Of a stretch of 64,000 bases of DNA, positions 51,680-63,313 are shown piece after piece. Location of the stretch: NCBI GenBank assembly GCA_017654935.2, contig CM065713.1, forward strand, positions 11,366,603 through 11,430,602. The letters are read 5' to 3'. This DNA comes from Phymorhynchus buccinoides (taxonomy: Eukaryota; Mollusca; Gastropoda; Neogastropoda; Raphitomidae). A model generated the notes under the pieces. It worked only from the letters and a program-made list of their open reading frames with translations, ran no database searches and was not told where the DNA came from. How positions within the stretch are numbered: position 1 is the first letter of the stretch; each line of letters begins with the position of its first letter. The position numbers were made by a program, and so were the translations under genes.

Positions 51680-53292
51680 ACCCATTTTTAAAGTCACCAT
51701 TTCGCTACCAACAGCCTTGCACAAAGTTTTGTCACTACAAAATTCTGAGAATCGTTTGACTTTGGAGAAAACGTCCGCATCTTTGTGCTAGATTTGATGT
51801 CAAGCTTGGGCAAGTCTGCTAACAAATAACAAAAGTACCCATACCTCGCAGCATAAAAGCATATAAAGTCTCTAGATTAAAAAAATGTCTGATCTACCAC
51901 TTCGCTATGTCTAAACCTGAAGTAAAAACCATCTGTAATCTTCTTTCGTTTCTCCTTTTGTTTATGTCTCTTTTGCTTGTTGTGTGTGTATGGCTGGAGC
52001 GATTTGTTAGTTTTTTTAATCATTCAAAATCGTGGCGATGCGAATGAGTCAACGTTTTAAGCCCCTTATAGCCTGATTCCGCCCATGACATCCATTACTT
52101 TCTCCTACCAAGCCGTCTAAAACCGCCCCCCCTAACCATACTTGTACACCCACTTCGTTATGTATTTTGGAGTTAAAATTGCAATATCAAAAAATCAAAA
52201 ATATCACATAACAAAAAAAAACATTGCAAGTTAAACATTCTTCATTTATACACAAACCCTGAACATTTGAAGTCAATCCATCAAGTAGTTATTTTTTTAT
52301 ATATTTTTAAAACAAAGTACCCCATTTCGGGCCCAGTTTACCAACATTAATTTGGTGGTTACAGGGAGTAGAGTCATCATTTTAATCGGGGTTACAAGTG
52401 TTAAAGACATGTTTGGTAGCGACTTCTGGCCAGCCGATATTGGCTGGAATAAATGCAAAGGGGTTGATAGGAATTGTTCGGAAATAATTGGAAGGGGAGT
52501 AATTTCATGGTGTGTAGGAGTTATCTTGCCTAATTCAATCGGTCAAACAGGGGAAGTTACTCTGCCATCAGGTAAATCCCCAGCGCTCGCTTCTTGTGTT
52601 TGAGGAGACACACAGCATGTAGAACGCAGTGCGTCATTCTGAAATTGATGTCATTTATCATATTTTTACGTCACAGTTTTCAAGTTCTATCACTTTGTAG
52701 CAAGCAACTGGTCACCCCTCATTTTTCTAATACAAAATGTTTTGCAATTCGCTGACTCGCATCCTGCAGTTTCAAGCTTCGACGCCATTGTTGCATTGTC
52801 GCTATGGTATTTGACCGAGTAATGGAGGTAAACAACTCTAATTTTCACAAAGTGCTCTCCCCTAGTTTTTTTCCCTGAAAATCGCCTATTGGAATTGCTC
52901 ATGCATAAATTTAATGAAGCAGTCTGCGTTCAGCTTTTTTATGTGTGTGTGTTTCTTAAGTGATATAATATGCATACATTTTTTGTCTTATTTTTTGCCG
53001 TTGGCATGGTGGCGGAAGTTTTTAATATAAAAACACCAACATCAACAGCAGCAACAACAAACAAACAAAACAGCGCGGCGTCATCATTTCAAAGCCAAAT
53101 GTGCAGGGATTTATAGACATTTATAAAGCGCGAAAGCCATTGAAGAATCGATTTACACAATTCGGGAAAACAAACAAAAGATAATCATATTTTTGCCTTC
53201 ATTTTTGCTTTAAACACGAAGCAGCTTGATTGTATTATTTTCAGATCACAGTAATGCTTTAGCTTTAAGCTGTTATGGATATTTTTTATGCT
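51680..53292. other. Unassigned block C sequence
   Basis: This is the inverted counterpart of 42883-44459. It holds only short, unconserved frames. The longest near 52352-52603 reads through in two copies (also 61115-61444 reverse) but changes frame in others and has no recognisable domain. Confidence 0.6.
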
Positions 53293-53537
53293 TTAAAACC
53301 CTTTCAACGCTAGCCATTCCTCAGCCAAACATGTACCATTAAACTTTACCTGGGTAGAGAAAAGATTTCGTCTGCAATACTGAACGATTCCTCTGTGACG
53401 TGCGTAAAACTAGGGCCTGTCCTTACCTCCCAAAATGAAGAACATAAGGTCACTGGATACCAGACCCTTTTTTGATTGATATGGGTGTTAAATCATTGTG
53501 GTGCCAAGAGGCGACACAGTGGCGATGAAAGGGTTAA
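53293..53537. mobile_element. piggyBac-like MITE, family 1 (mirrored)
   Basis: Inverted counterpart of 42641-42882; the termini are CCCTTTCAACGC and GGCGATGAAAGGG. Confidence 0.78.
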
Positions 53538-54462
53538 AAAAAAAAAGGCGTATTTACTCAAATATATAATTTTGGATTTTGGAAAGGGAGTGAGGGGGTG
53601 GAGGTGGGAGGGTGAGGGGGGTAGGAGGGTGAGGGGGTGGGAGGGTGTAGGAGGGTGAGGGGGTGGGAGGGTGGGGGGGGGGGGGGAAACAGTATACACA
53701 ACACAAGAAGTCAGCGAACAAAATTATCGTGGTTATGTTAGCTCATAAGATACAGCAAAGCGAACTTAGAAGAAAAAGAAAAAAAATCATCACAGCAACC
53801 ACTTTTATAAGCGGTTCAAAGTTCATAGTTGTGGTTATTATTAAATATTTTGAAAAACAAGAGGCAAAGCCTTCAAGGCTCACTCGAACAAGCACATGTG
53901 GGACAATGACAAAGATTGAAGGGGGGGGGTATCTAAAGTACAAGATTGCCAATAAAATTTTAAAGTACAAATGAAACTATCGTTAATGGATACAACTTTA
54001 AAAAAAAAAAGTGCCACGTGCCGAGAATTGGACCCGGAACCATTGGCATGAGAGACAGAAGCTCTACGCAATGAGCTATCGAGGCTTTCACTGTGGAATA
54101 CTTTCTTAACTCATGTTGCCTGTTGAATACTCCTCTAACCCACTAATCTAAAATGTTATCTGTTTGTTATCTGCTTACAGTGTTGTTTTAAGTATTTAAT
54201 ATTTATCATAATCGTTATTAATGTTTCAAAGCTTGCATGGACATCTATATGTGTGTGCAAAGTTTGAACAATGTACGACTTTCTATTTCCCGAGAAAATG
54301 TCAACGTTAAAGTTTGGAGACACTGGACCACGGAAGCAACACACACACACACACACAACCGAACAACTATCATACTATAGACTCACTTATTGCTAACTTC
54401 GAAGTTAACACGAGTGAGCCCCAAAAAGGAAAACGAGATGCTGTAGTACAGAAACGCAGAGA

Positions 54463-54984
54463 GGCGCCGTGGTGTAGTTGGTAAGTCGCCACCCGTAATC
54501 CAACGGGTTTGTGTGGAGTGCGCTGGTTCGAACCCAGCTCCATTCGCGGTGTTGTATCCTTGGGAAAGATACTTTACTCCTATTTCCTGGTCCCTTCGGA
54601 TGAGACCTTAACCCTTTCACCGCCAAGCAATACCATTAAACTTAACTGGGTAGAGAAAAAAAAATCTGCAATATTGGGAATTCCTCTGTGACATGTATAA
54701 CATTAGGCCTATCCTTACCTCCCAAAATTAAGAAAATAGGGTTTTCAGATAACAGGCCCTGATTTGATGCTTTTAGTGACATGGGTGTTAAACCACTGTG
54801 GAGCTAAAGATGCGACATTGGCGGTGAAAAGGGTTAAACCGAGGTCCTGAGTACGAACGCATGCGCAAGATCTTGCGCGCACGTTAAAGACAATTCCACT
54901 ATTCGGTAGGAGTAGTAGGCCGTGTTGTGCCGGTGGGATGGATAACACGAACTCACGTAGCATGCAAAAATGGGCTGCACTGTA
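54463..54984 (+). mobile_element. tRNA-headed SINE split by a MITE (cleanest copy)
   Basis: The head 'gcgccgtggtgtagttggta' and B-box 'ggttcgaaccc' (about 54525) give both polymerase III box positions. The body 'gggaaagatactttactcct' and 'ttcggatgagacc' is followed by a family-1 MITE (54608-54837), after which the SINE resumes with 'accgaggtcctgagtacgaa' and ends 'catgcaaaaatgggctgcac'. The other SINE family has 'gatgagac.ataaaccgaggt' uninterrupted at this place, which proves the insertion point. Confidence 0.82.
54608..54837. mobile_element. piggyBac-like MITE, family 1, inside the SINE
   Basis: TTAA at both ends; CCCTTTCACCGCCA on the left and TTGGCGGTGAAAAGGG on the right. Confidence 0.85.
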
Positions 54985-55233
54985 CTAACCCTTTCATCGC
55001 CACTGTCGCCTCTTGGCACCACAATGATTGAGCACCCATGCCACTAAAAGGCATCAAATGAGAGTCTGGTATCCAGTGACCTTATGTTCTTAATGTTGGG
55101 AGGTAAGTAAGATAGGCCGAAGTTTTCGGATGTCACAGAGGAATCCCCAATATTGCAGACGAAATCTTTTCTCTACCCAGGTAAGCTTAATGGTAAATTT
55201 TGGCTGAGGAATGGCTAGCATTGAAAGGGCTAA
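54985..55233. mobile_element. piggyBac-like MITE, family 1, with CTAA flanks
   Basis: CTAA stands at both flanks, the reverse complement of the TTAG seen in the left arm. It abuts the SINE tail. Confidence 0.75.
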
Positions 55234-55828
55234 AGCGACGCGCTCTCCCAGTGGGAGCAACCCGAATTTCACAGACGAGTTTCTGTGACTAGAAAGTACC
55301 AAAAAGCTTAAAGATCTTCAAGAGTCGAGACCTAGATGCTAGCATTGAAAGGGCTAAAGCGACGCGCTCTCCCAGTGGGAGCAACCCGAATTTCACAAAC
55401 GAGTTTCTGTGACTAGAAAGTACCAAAAAGCTTAAAGATCTTCAAGAGTCGAGACCTAGATGCAGCATGAAAGGTTCAGGATTGAAACGCCTGTGTGAGG
55501 ACCATCGTCTTCTTTGAAGGTTTGCTGTTCAGCGCTCCTCCGAAATCGGAATGTGTCAGCTGAATGCAGCACACGAGGAGACCATTGAAAACTGGAAAAC
55601 GGACACATACGTACCCCATTGTGGCCTTATGGCCTGGGAACGCAGAAGAAGAAGAAGATGTTTCAGCTCTCTCTAGGAATATTTCCCACATGGCTTTATT
55701 TGTTTTTTGGGTGTTTTTTTAAACTCTTCTAACGCCATTAAAATTTTGTATGTTCTTGGTTGTCTGTTGCATCTCAACCGACAAAAGGGAAGTAACTATT
55801 CCCCTTGGGAGAATGCACAACGTTTGCT

Positions 55829-56059
55829 TTTAACCCCTTGACTGCCACCAACGTATCACGTACTGACCTGATGACATCACTGATGATGTCATCAGGTGAA
55901 GAGGAATAACCCTGATGTGCTGGCTTTTGCTCTAACACAGTCAAGAGAGTTATATCCCCAGACCATTTTTTGCCAGATTGGCTCTATCAGTTGTCTTTTT
56001 CATGGCATGATTTGCACAATGATTTTTTCTTTAATTTTCTCTGGCAGTCAAAGGGTTAA
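55829..56059. mobile_element. piggyBac-like MITE, family 2 (mirrored)
   Basis: Inverted counterpart of 40154-40382, with TTAA flanks and both termini intact apart from one base. Confidence 0.85.
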
Positions 56060-56439
56060 GGGAAGAAACACCGCCATAATCTTATATATATAAAAAACTA
56101 CACATGGCAGGGTGCTTGGAAGTGAATGTCTTTGCATTCGGGTGTGGGAGTCTAGAGTGACGTCTTGGGGGTTGAATGTATCCACCCAAGGTGCTAGAAG
56201 AGTTTTTAATTTGTAACTTATCTTTTCTTTTTCAGAATACAGTTTACCCCCTAAACACCCCGGAGACTGTAGACTCACTTATTGCTTAACCTCGAAGTTA
56301 ACACGAGTGAGCCAAAAAAAGAAACGAGATGCTGTAGCACAGAAGCTGTAGCACAGAAACGTAGAGAGGCGTTGTGAGCGCCCTGGCTGCCTCACGCTTC
56401 GTGGGAGTTTCTAAGTCCAAGTAAGTTACCCATAAAACC

Positions 56440-57180
56440 CTGACCCCCATGGGGATACCGGGGGGGGGGGGGGTCTTTTGTATAAATAGTTCCCCCACCT
56501 TCTGGAAGTTCTGTGCTTGTAGCTTCCTCTAATCTGTAACTCTCTTTGACTCTGCCTTTTCCCTTTGCTTGCTGTCATCTACTTTGTCTTTTTTTTATCT
56601 TTCTGCCTTTACCCGGTCAATTCTCCCTGCCTTTTTTTCAAGAAACGCTTTCAAAAAGATTTCCTCCTCCAGCCGAAGTCGGACATGCTGGGCCTAATTA
56701 TTTCTTAGTTAGGCGCATAATGGCAGCATGACGCATCTGCGCTCATAATTGACAGGAAACTGTCTGAGCGATCGAAGAAGAAGAAGAAGAAGAAGAAAAA
56801 GATAAAACCCTGAGATTTTCTTCAGAGAAGGACAAAGACCCCACTCGTGATTTGAAGCAGCCATTGATAAAAATTGCAATGCGGCACCAAATATTTTATC
56901 GTGTGTATGTTATTAGGTAGTAGGTATTATTAGGTATTAGGTACTTTATAGTCACAGAGGCGTCTCTTGTGAAATTCGGGTTGCTCCCACCTGGAGAGCG
57001 CGTCGCAGCCAGAGGCGCGCCACCCAACTTTTTTTTTTTTAATTTTGCATGCGAGTTTCGATGAGGAAGGAGGGGGGGGTGTAAATTTACACAAATGACA
57101 ACTTTTTCGTTGCCACTGGGTTTAATGCGTGCTAAGTGCATGGGCACACAGGACCTCGGTTTATAGTCTCATCCGAATTG
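56440..57180 (-). mobile_element. Mirrored dispersed repeat and SINE body
   Basis: 56440-56640 is the 'acttccagaaggtggg' family in reverse, and 56938-57175 the SINE body in reverse. Inverted counterpart of 39058-39780. Confidence 0.65.
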
Positions 57181-57560
57181 AACTCTAAATGTACGGCGGA
57201 AGGGCGTCATTTGGCAGTTTCCGACGACTTGGAAGAAGCAGAACGCCCTTCGTTTCGATCCACCGAGAAACAAAATGGAACAGTACCGGAACAATTTCAC
57301 AGATGCACACAGAATATAAAACAACTGCGATACAAACAAAACAAAGAAGACACATAGAAAGACAAGTAGAGGGGGGAGGGCGGGGGGGAAGAAAAAAAAA
57401 AAGAAGAACACGAAGAAAGAGACAAGACGGATGCACATTTTAAAAAACCCACAAAAAGTGATGGATGCATGCAAGCACAGATTATCATAACAAAAGCAGC
57501 AGCAGAAAAATGGATTTTTAAAAAAGGATAGAAACTTTGACAGAAAAAAAAAGCGCAATA

Positions 57561-58129
57561 CAGACAAACCCCTATTTTATGACCCTCTGTTAAGCGACCA
57601 CCTCTCATTTGAGACCGGATTTTTTGGCACGGATGCATTTTACTATGTAAACGACCTCTCTTAAACGACTTCCTCTAAAACGCGACTTACGACCGCCATT
57701 TTGTTGGTTTTTACGACCGTTGCTGTCGTCTGCATAGACTTCGAGCAAAGGGAAACAACCCATGGTCAAGGGCCTGAAAGCGGAGTCGCTTCCCTTGTTG
57801 TAGAAAAGATGGCGGAAAGCGTAGGAAAAGCAGCGAAAACCACTGACTTTGAAAAAGAAAAACACAGAATTTGGACGAGAGTGGAGGTGATTAACAAAAG
57901 TCGGCGAAGTGAAACTGTAATACATCGATTGCACAATCCTATGGAGTTGGAAAGACCCAAATCCAGTTTTTAATATGTCATTGTATGTGTGCATGAAGAA
58001 AGAAGAGTATGAACTGTGCTGAACTTTTTCTTTCTACGGCTGCCAGTGAAAACCTCCGTCATACGACCCCTCCAATTTACGACCGATTTTTCCGGACATT
58101 TTGGAAGTCTTAAAATAGAGGTTTGTCTG
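57561..58129. mobile_element. TIR element (CAGACAAACC...), mirrored copy
   Basis: Inverted counterpart of 38105-38668. Confidence 0.65.
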
Positions 58130-58270
58130 TTCAGGAAAAGAGAACAAACGCGCTTAAGAAAAAAAAAGAAAAAAAAGAGGGAAAAAAACCCCAGAAAAAT
58201 GGATTTTAAAAAAAGAACAGAAACTTTGACAGAGAAAAAAAAGCAACACAATAAAAGTGAATGAAAGCAT

Positions 58271-58526
58271 TTAACCCTTTCAACACTAGCCATTTTTTTT
58301 AGCTATAACGTTCCATTACACTTACCTGAGTATAGAAAAGATTATGTCTGCAATATTGGGGATTCCTCTGTGGCCTGCATAAAATAGGACCTATCCTTAT
58401 CCTCCCAAAATTAAGAAAAAAACATAAGGTCACTGGATACCAGACCCTCATTTGATGCCTTTCAGCGACATGGGGTGTTAAATCATTGTGGTGCCAAGAG
58501 GCGACAGTGGCCATGGAAGGGTTTAA
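58271..58526. mobile_element. piggyBac-like MITE, family 1 (mirrored)
   Basis: TTAA at 58271-58274 and 58523-58526. Inverted counterpart of 37711-37963. Confidence 0.8.
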
Positions 58527-58979
58527 GAAAACAAGCGCGAAATCGCAATATAGTTTGTGGCACGCTGTCTATTTTTACCACTCCAATCGCATGAGTTACC
58601 TCCCCTGGCTTTTTCAATCATTTTAATCTGTGAGACCCAGATTGTTATCTCTGCACCATTTTCGTAACTTTTTATATCTTTGGAAAACATTTAAAACTAT
58701 GTATACTACTTATACTCATCAAAAGAAGAAGCACCGCATACTCGTCGTGTCTGTTGTAGTGTCTGTATTACGTATGTTTTATTATTTTGTACGCTTTAAA
58801 ATACATCATGTTTAAAGAGCGGCCAGAATTTGAAGGTTGTTAGCCTGAATTTGAACGTTGCGACATTTTTTACAATTTTTGTTCACAAAATCTATATGTG
58901 CGTACAATTTGGATCACGCAGGCACAGACCGACCGACAGACAAAACCGAAGACAAAGTGATGTGAGTTATAGGTTTGTG

Positions 58980-59479
58980 NNNNNNNNNNNNNNNNNNNNN
59001 NNNNNNNNNNNNNNNNNNNNNNNNNNNNNNNNNNNNNNNNNNNNNNNNNNNNNNNNNNNNNNNNNNNNNNNNNNNNNNNNNNNNNNNNNNNNNNNNNNNN
59101 NNNNNNNNNNNNNNNNNNNNNNNNNNNNNNNNNNNNNNNNNNNNNNNNNNNNNNNNNNNNNNNNNNNNNNNNNNNNNNNNNNNNNNNNNNNNNNNNNNNN
59201 NNNNNNNNNNNNNNNNNNNNNNNNNNNNNNNNNNNNNNNNNNNNNNNNNNNNNNNNNNNNNNNNNNNNNNNNNNNNNNNNNNNNNNNNNNNNNNNNNNNN
59301 NNNNNNNNNNNNNNNNNNNNNNNNNNNNNNNNNNNNNNNNNNNNNNNNNNNNNNNNNNNNNNNNNNNNNNNNNNNNNNNNNNNNNNNNNNNNNNNNNNNN
59401 NNNNNNNNNNNNNNNNNNNNNNNNNNNNNNNNNNNNNNNNNNNNNNNNNNNNNNNNNNNNNNNNNNNNNNNNNNNNNNN
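58980..59479. other. Assembly gap of exactly 500 N
   Basis: Round-size placeholder between block C and block D. It interrupts the 450-bp element that forms the outer edge of the palindrome. Confidence 1.
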
Positions 59480-62400
59480 CATGCAAGATTGAAACATCAT
59501 AACGATTATGATAAATAGTAAATACTTAAAACCAACCACTGTAAGAAATAATCAAAACAAATAACATTTTAGATTAGTGGGTTAGAGAGTATTCAAACAG
59601 GCAACATGAGTTAAGAAAGTACGCCACAGTGAAAGCCTCGATAGCTCATTGCGTAAAGCTTCTGTCTCTCATGCGAATGGTTCCGGGTCCGATTCTCAGC
59701 ACAGGCACCTTTTTTTAAAAGTTGTATCCATTAACGATAGCTTCATTTGTACTTTAAAATTTTATTGGCAATCTTGTACTTTAGATACCCCCCCCCTTCA
59801 ATCTTTGTCATTGTCCCACATGTGCTTGTTCGAGTGAGCCTTGAAGGCTTTGCCTCTTGTTTTTCAAAATATTTAATAATAACCACAACTATGAACTTTG
59901 AACCGCTTATAAAAGTGGTTGCTGTGATGATTTTTTTTCTTTTTCTTCTAAGTTCGCTTTGCTGTATCTTATGAGCTAACATAACCACGATAATTTTGTT
60001 CGCTGACTTCTTGTGTTGTGTATACTCTGATTTTGCCCCCCCCCCACCTCCCTCCAACTACCCCCTCACCCTCCTACACCCTCCCACCCCCTCCCCTCTC
60101 CTCCCCCTCACCCTCCCCACCCCCTCACCAACCCTTTCCAAAATCCAAATATATATTTGAGTAAATACAGCCTTTTTTTTTTAACTCCTTTCATCGCCAC
60201 TGTGTCCGCCTCCTCTTTGCACCACAATGATTTAACGACCCTATATCAATAAAAAGGGTCTGGTATCCAGTGACCTTATGTTCTTATTTTTGGGAGGTAA
60301 GGACAGGCCCTATTTTTTATGCACGTCACAGAGGAATCCCCAATATTGCAGACGAAATCTTTTCTCTACCCAGGTAAAGTTTAATGGAAAGTTTTGGCTG
60401 AAAAATGGCTAGCGTTGAAAGGGTTTTAAAGCATAAAAAATATCCATAAACAGCTTAAAGCTAAAGCATTACTGTGATCTAAAAATAATACAATCAAGCT
60501 GCTTCGTGTTTAAAGCAAAAATGAAGGCAAAAATATGATTATCTTTTGTTTGTTTTCCCGAATTGTGTAAATCGATTCTTCAATGGCTTTCGCGCTTTAT
60601 AAATGTCTATAAATCCCTGCACATTTGGCTTTGAAATGATGACGCCGCGCTGTTTTTTTTGTTTGTTGTTGCTGCTGTTGATGTTGGTGTTTTTATATTA
60701 AAAACTTCCGCCACCATGCCAACGGCAAAAAATAAGACAAAAAATGTATGCATATTATATCACTTAAGAAACACACACACATAAAAAAGCTGAACGCAGA
60801 CTGCTTCATTAAATTTATGCATGAGCAATTCCAATAGACGATTTTCAGGAAAAAAACTAGGGGAGAGCACTTTGTGAAAATTAGAGTTGTTTACCTCCAT
60901 TACTCGGTCAAATACCATAGCAACAATGCAACAATGGCGTCGAAGCTTGAAACTGCAGGATTCGAGTCAGCGACTTGCAAACAACATTTTGTAGAAAAAT
61001 GAGGGGTGACCAGTTGCTTGCTACAAAGTGATAGAACTTGAAAACTGTGACGTAAAAATATAAATGACATCAATTTCAGAATGACGCACTGCGTTCTACA
61101 TGCTGTGTGTCTCCTCAAACACAAGAAGCGAGAGCTGGGGATTTACCCGATGGCAGAGTAACTTCCCCTGTTTGACCGATTGAATTAGGCAAGATCACTC
61201 CCACACACCATGAAATTACTCCCTTAATTATTTCCGAACAATTCCTATCAACCCCTTTGCGTTTATTCCAGCCAATATCGGCTGGCCAGAAGTCGCCAAA
61301 CATGTCTTTAACACTTGTAACCCCGATTAAAATGACGACTCTACTCCCTGTAACCACCAAATTAATGTTGGTAAACTGGGCCCGAAATGGGGTACTTTGT
61401 TTAAAAAAATATTTAAAAATAACTACTTGATGGATTGATTTCAAGTGATCAGGTTTTGTGTATAAATGAAGAATGTTTAACTTGCAATGTTTTTTTTGTT
61501 ATGTGATATTTTTGTTTTTTTGATATTGCAATTTTAACTCCAAAATACATAACGAAGTGGGTGTACGGGGGCGGTTTTAGACGGCTTGGTAGGAGAAAGT
61601 AATGGATGTCATGGGCGGATTCAGGCTATAAGGGGCTTAAAACGTTGACTCATTCGCATCGCCACGATTTTGAATGATTAAAAAAACTAACAAATCGCTC
61701 CAGCCATACACACAACAAGCAAAACATACATAAACAAAAGGAGAAATGAAAGAAGATTACGGGTTTTTACTTCAGGTTTAGACATAGCGAAGTGGTAGAT
61801 CAGACATTTTTTTAATCTAGAGACTTTACATGCTTTTATGCTGCGATGTATGGGTACTTTAAAGCGCATCATGTTATTTGTTAGCAGACTTGCCCAAGCT
61901 TGACATCAAATCTAGCACAAAGATGCGGACGTTTTCTCCAAAGTCAAACGATTCTCAGAATTTTGTAGTGACAAAACTTTGTGGCAAGGCTGTTGGTAGC
62001 GAAAAATGGTGACTTAAAATGGTTACGGTCTTCGGATGGAGAAAACCTCTGTAAGGTTTGCATGAAGCTGTGGCTACTTAAAGTAAATGTATCTACCCTA
62101 TGCTTAAATGTATGCCCAAGTCTTTCTGTGTTTTTTTATTTTTTATTTTACACTCTTTCAAAGGCGAGTTCAGTCAAATATGATTTTTTGGTAAAGGTCA
62201 AGATGTGCCACCACCCCTACATTTCTCGATTAATTGTATTTTTCCCGTTATTGCCTTTCTTACCATACATAAAAGCTGTATTTTAGGAACATTTTTACCA
62301 AATTATCTTTTTTGGAATACTAACCCTAGCCCTAACCCTAACATAACCCTACCCCCCACCCTATAAGACGGAAAAACGCAACGAACCACAACTGTGACAA

Positions 62401-63313
62401 ATCGTGGTGTACTGCAGTACATAGTGGAGGTAGGGGGAGGTTTAGGGCTAGGGTTAGGGTTAGGGTTAGTATTCCAAAAAAGGTTTATTAGCTAAAAATG
62501 TTCTAAAATACAGCTTTATGTATGGTAAGAAAGGAAAAAACGGAAAAAATAGAATTAACCGAGAAATGCAGGGGGGTGGCACATCTTTACCTTTGCCGAT
62601 TTTTTTTAAATTGTAGCTTTAGTAAGACATTGCTGATAGTTTGTTTTTTTGACAATATTTTGATAGGCTTTTGGTAAAAGGTCAAGATGTCCGCCCCACC
62701 CCCCCCCCCCCCTACATTTCTCAGCTCTCCCTGCATTTTCACAACACTTTTCTTGCCAAACATTAAGCTGTATTTTTAACAGCTAATTATCTTTGTTGAA
62801 TAGTTTAATCACAGTCATGATAAAGGCCATTTATTTAATAGGACCCCACCCCCCCCCCCCCCCACCACCCACCCCCTATGTAGTGCAGTACACACAACAG
62901 CCGCAGAGCATTTGTCACAGTCCTGGTTCATTGCGTTTTTTCCGTCTTGCCTTTATCTTCTACTATTATTGAATGCATGTGTTTTTAATTATGTAAATGG
63001 ATGAAAATTAGTGTTAAATATAGCAAACGATAGAGGATGAAGTACTCAATCTGCAGTAGAGAAAGAAAGGCAAGACTGAAAAAGTAAAAACAACCGAGAA
63101 ATGGAGGGGGTTGGAGTGGGGCGCGGCGGCGCATCTTTACATTTACCCGCTTTTTCTGTATGATTTCGCTGTTGTAGAAATGCTTTTTTACTCGGACAAT
63201 TTCAACGTTACTGTTATCGTTTCCGATTTCAGTTTTTAAAGCAAAAACTTGTGGTTATCGTTGCATTTGTTGCTTCTTGCCACGGGTTATATTGTTTTGA
63301 ATTGTTATGGTTT
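59480..63313 (+). repeat. Block D: third direct copy of the 41957-45960 region
   Basis: It is collinear with 10697-14005 and 41957-45960: tRNA-like sequence (59635-59707), pyrimidine tract (60035-60135), family-1 MITE (60181-60427), unassigned sequence, and telomere-like palindromes (62185-63130). It lacks the family-3 MITE insertion and keeps 'aaagcgcatcatg' at 61860, as block A does and the palindrome arms do not. No gene is recognisable. Confidence 0.9.
60181..60427. mobile_element. piggyBac-like MITE, family 1, block D
   Basis: Starts TTAACTCCTTTCATCGCCA and ends GCGTTGAAAGGGTTTTAA. Equivalent to 42641-42882. Confidence 0.75.

Larger units (their letters stand above)
48066..58979 (-). 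repeat. Block C: right arm of the large inverted repeat
   Basis: It mirrors 37259-47640 base for base with small indels. Sum-of-coordinates checks give an axis near 48.0-48.1 kb: 47100/48890, 42500/53680, 39100/57130, 37280/58975. All the MITEs, SINEs and satellites of the left arm reappear inverted. It ends abruptly at a 500-N gap inside the 450-bp element, so its true outer limit is unknown. Confidence 0.93.

Noticed and set aside
52352..52603. Small gene (83 residues) with a counterpart at 61115-61444
   Set aside because: The frame is not kept in the other copies (12091-12600 and 43352-43860), has no known motif and no splice or start support.
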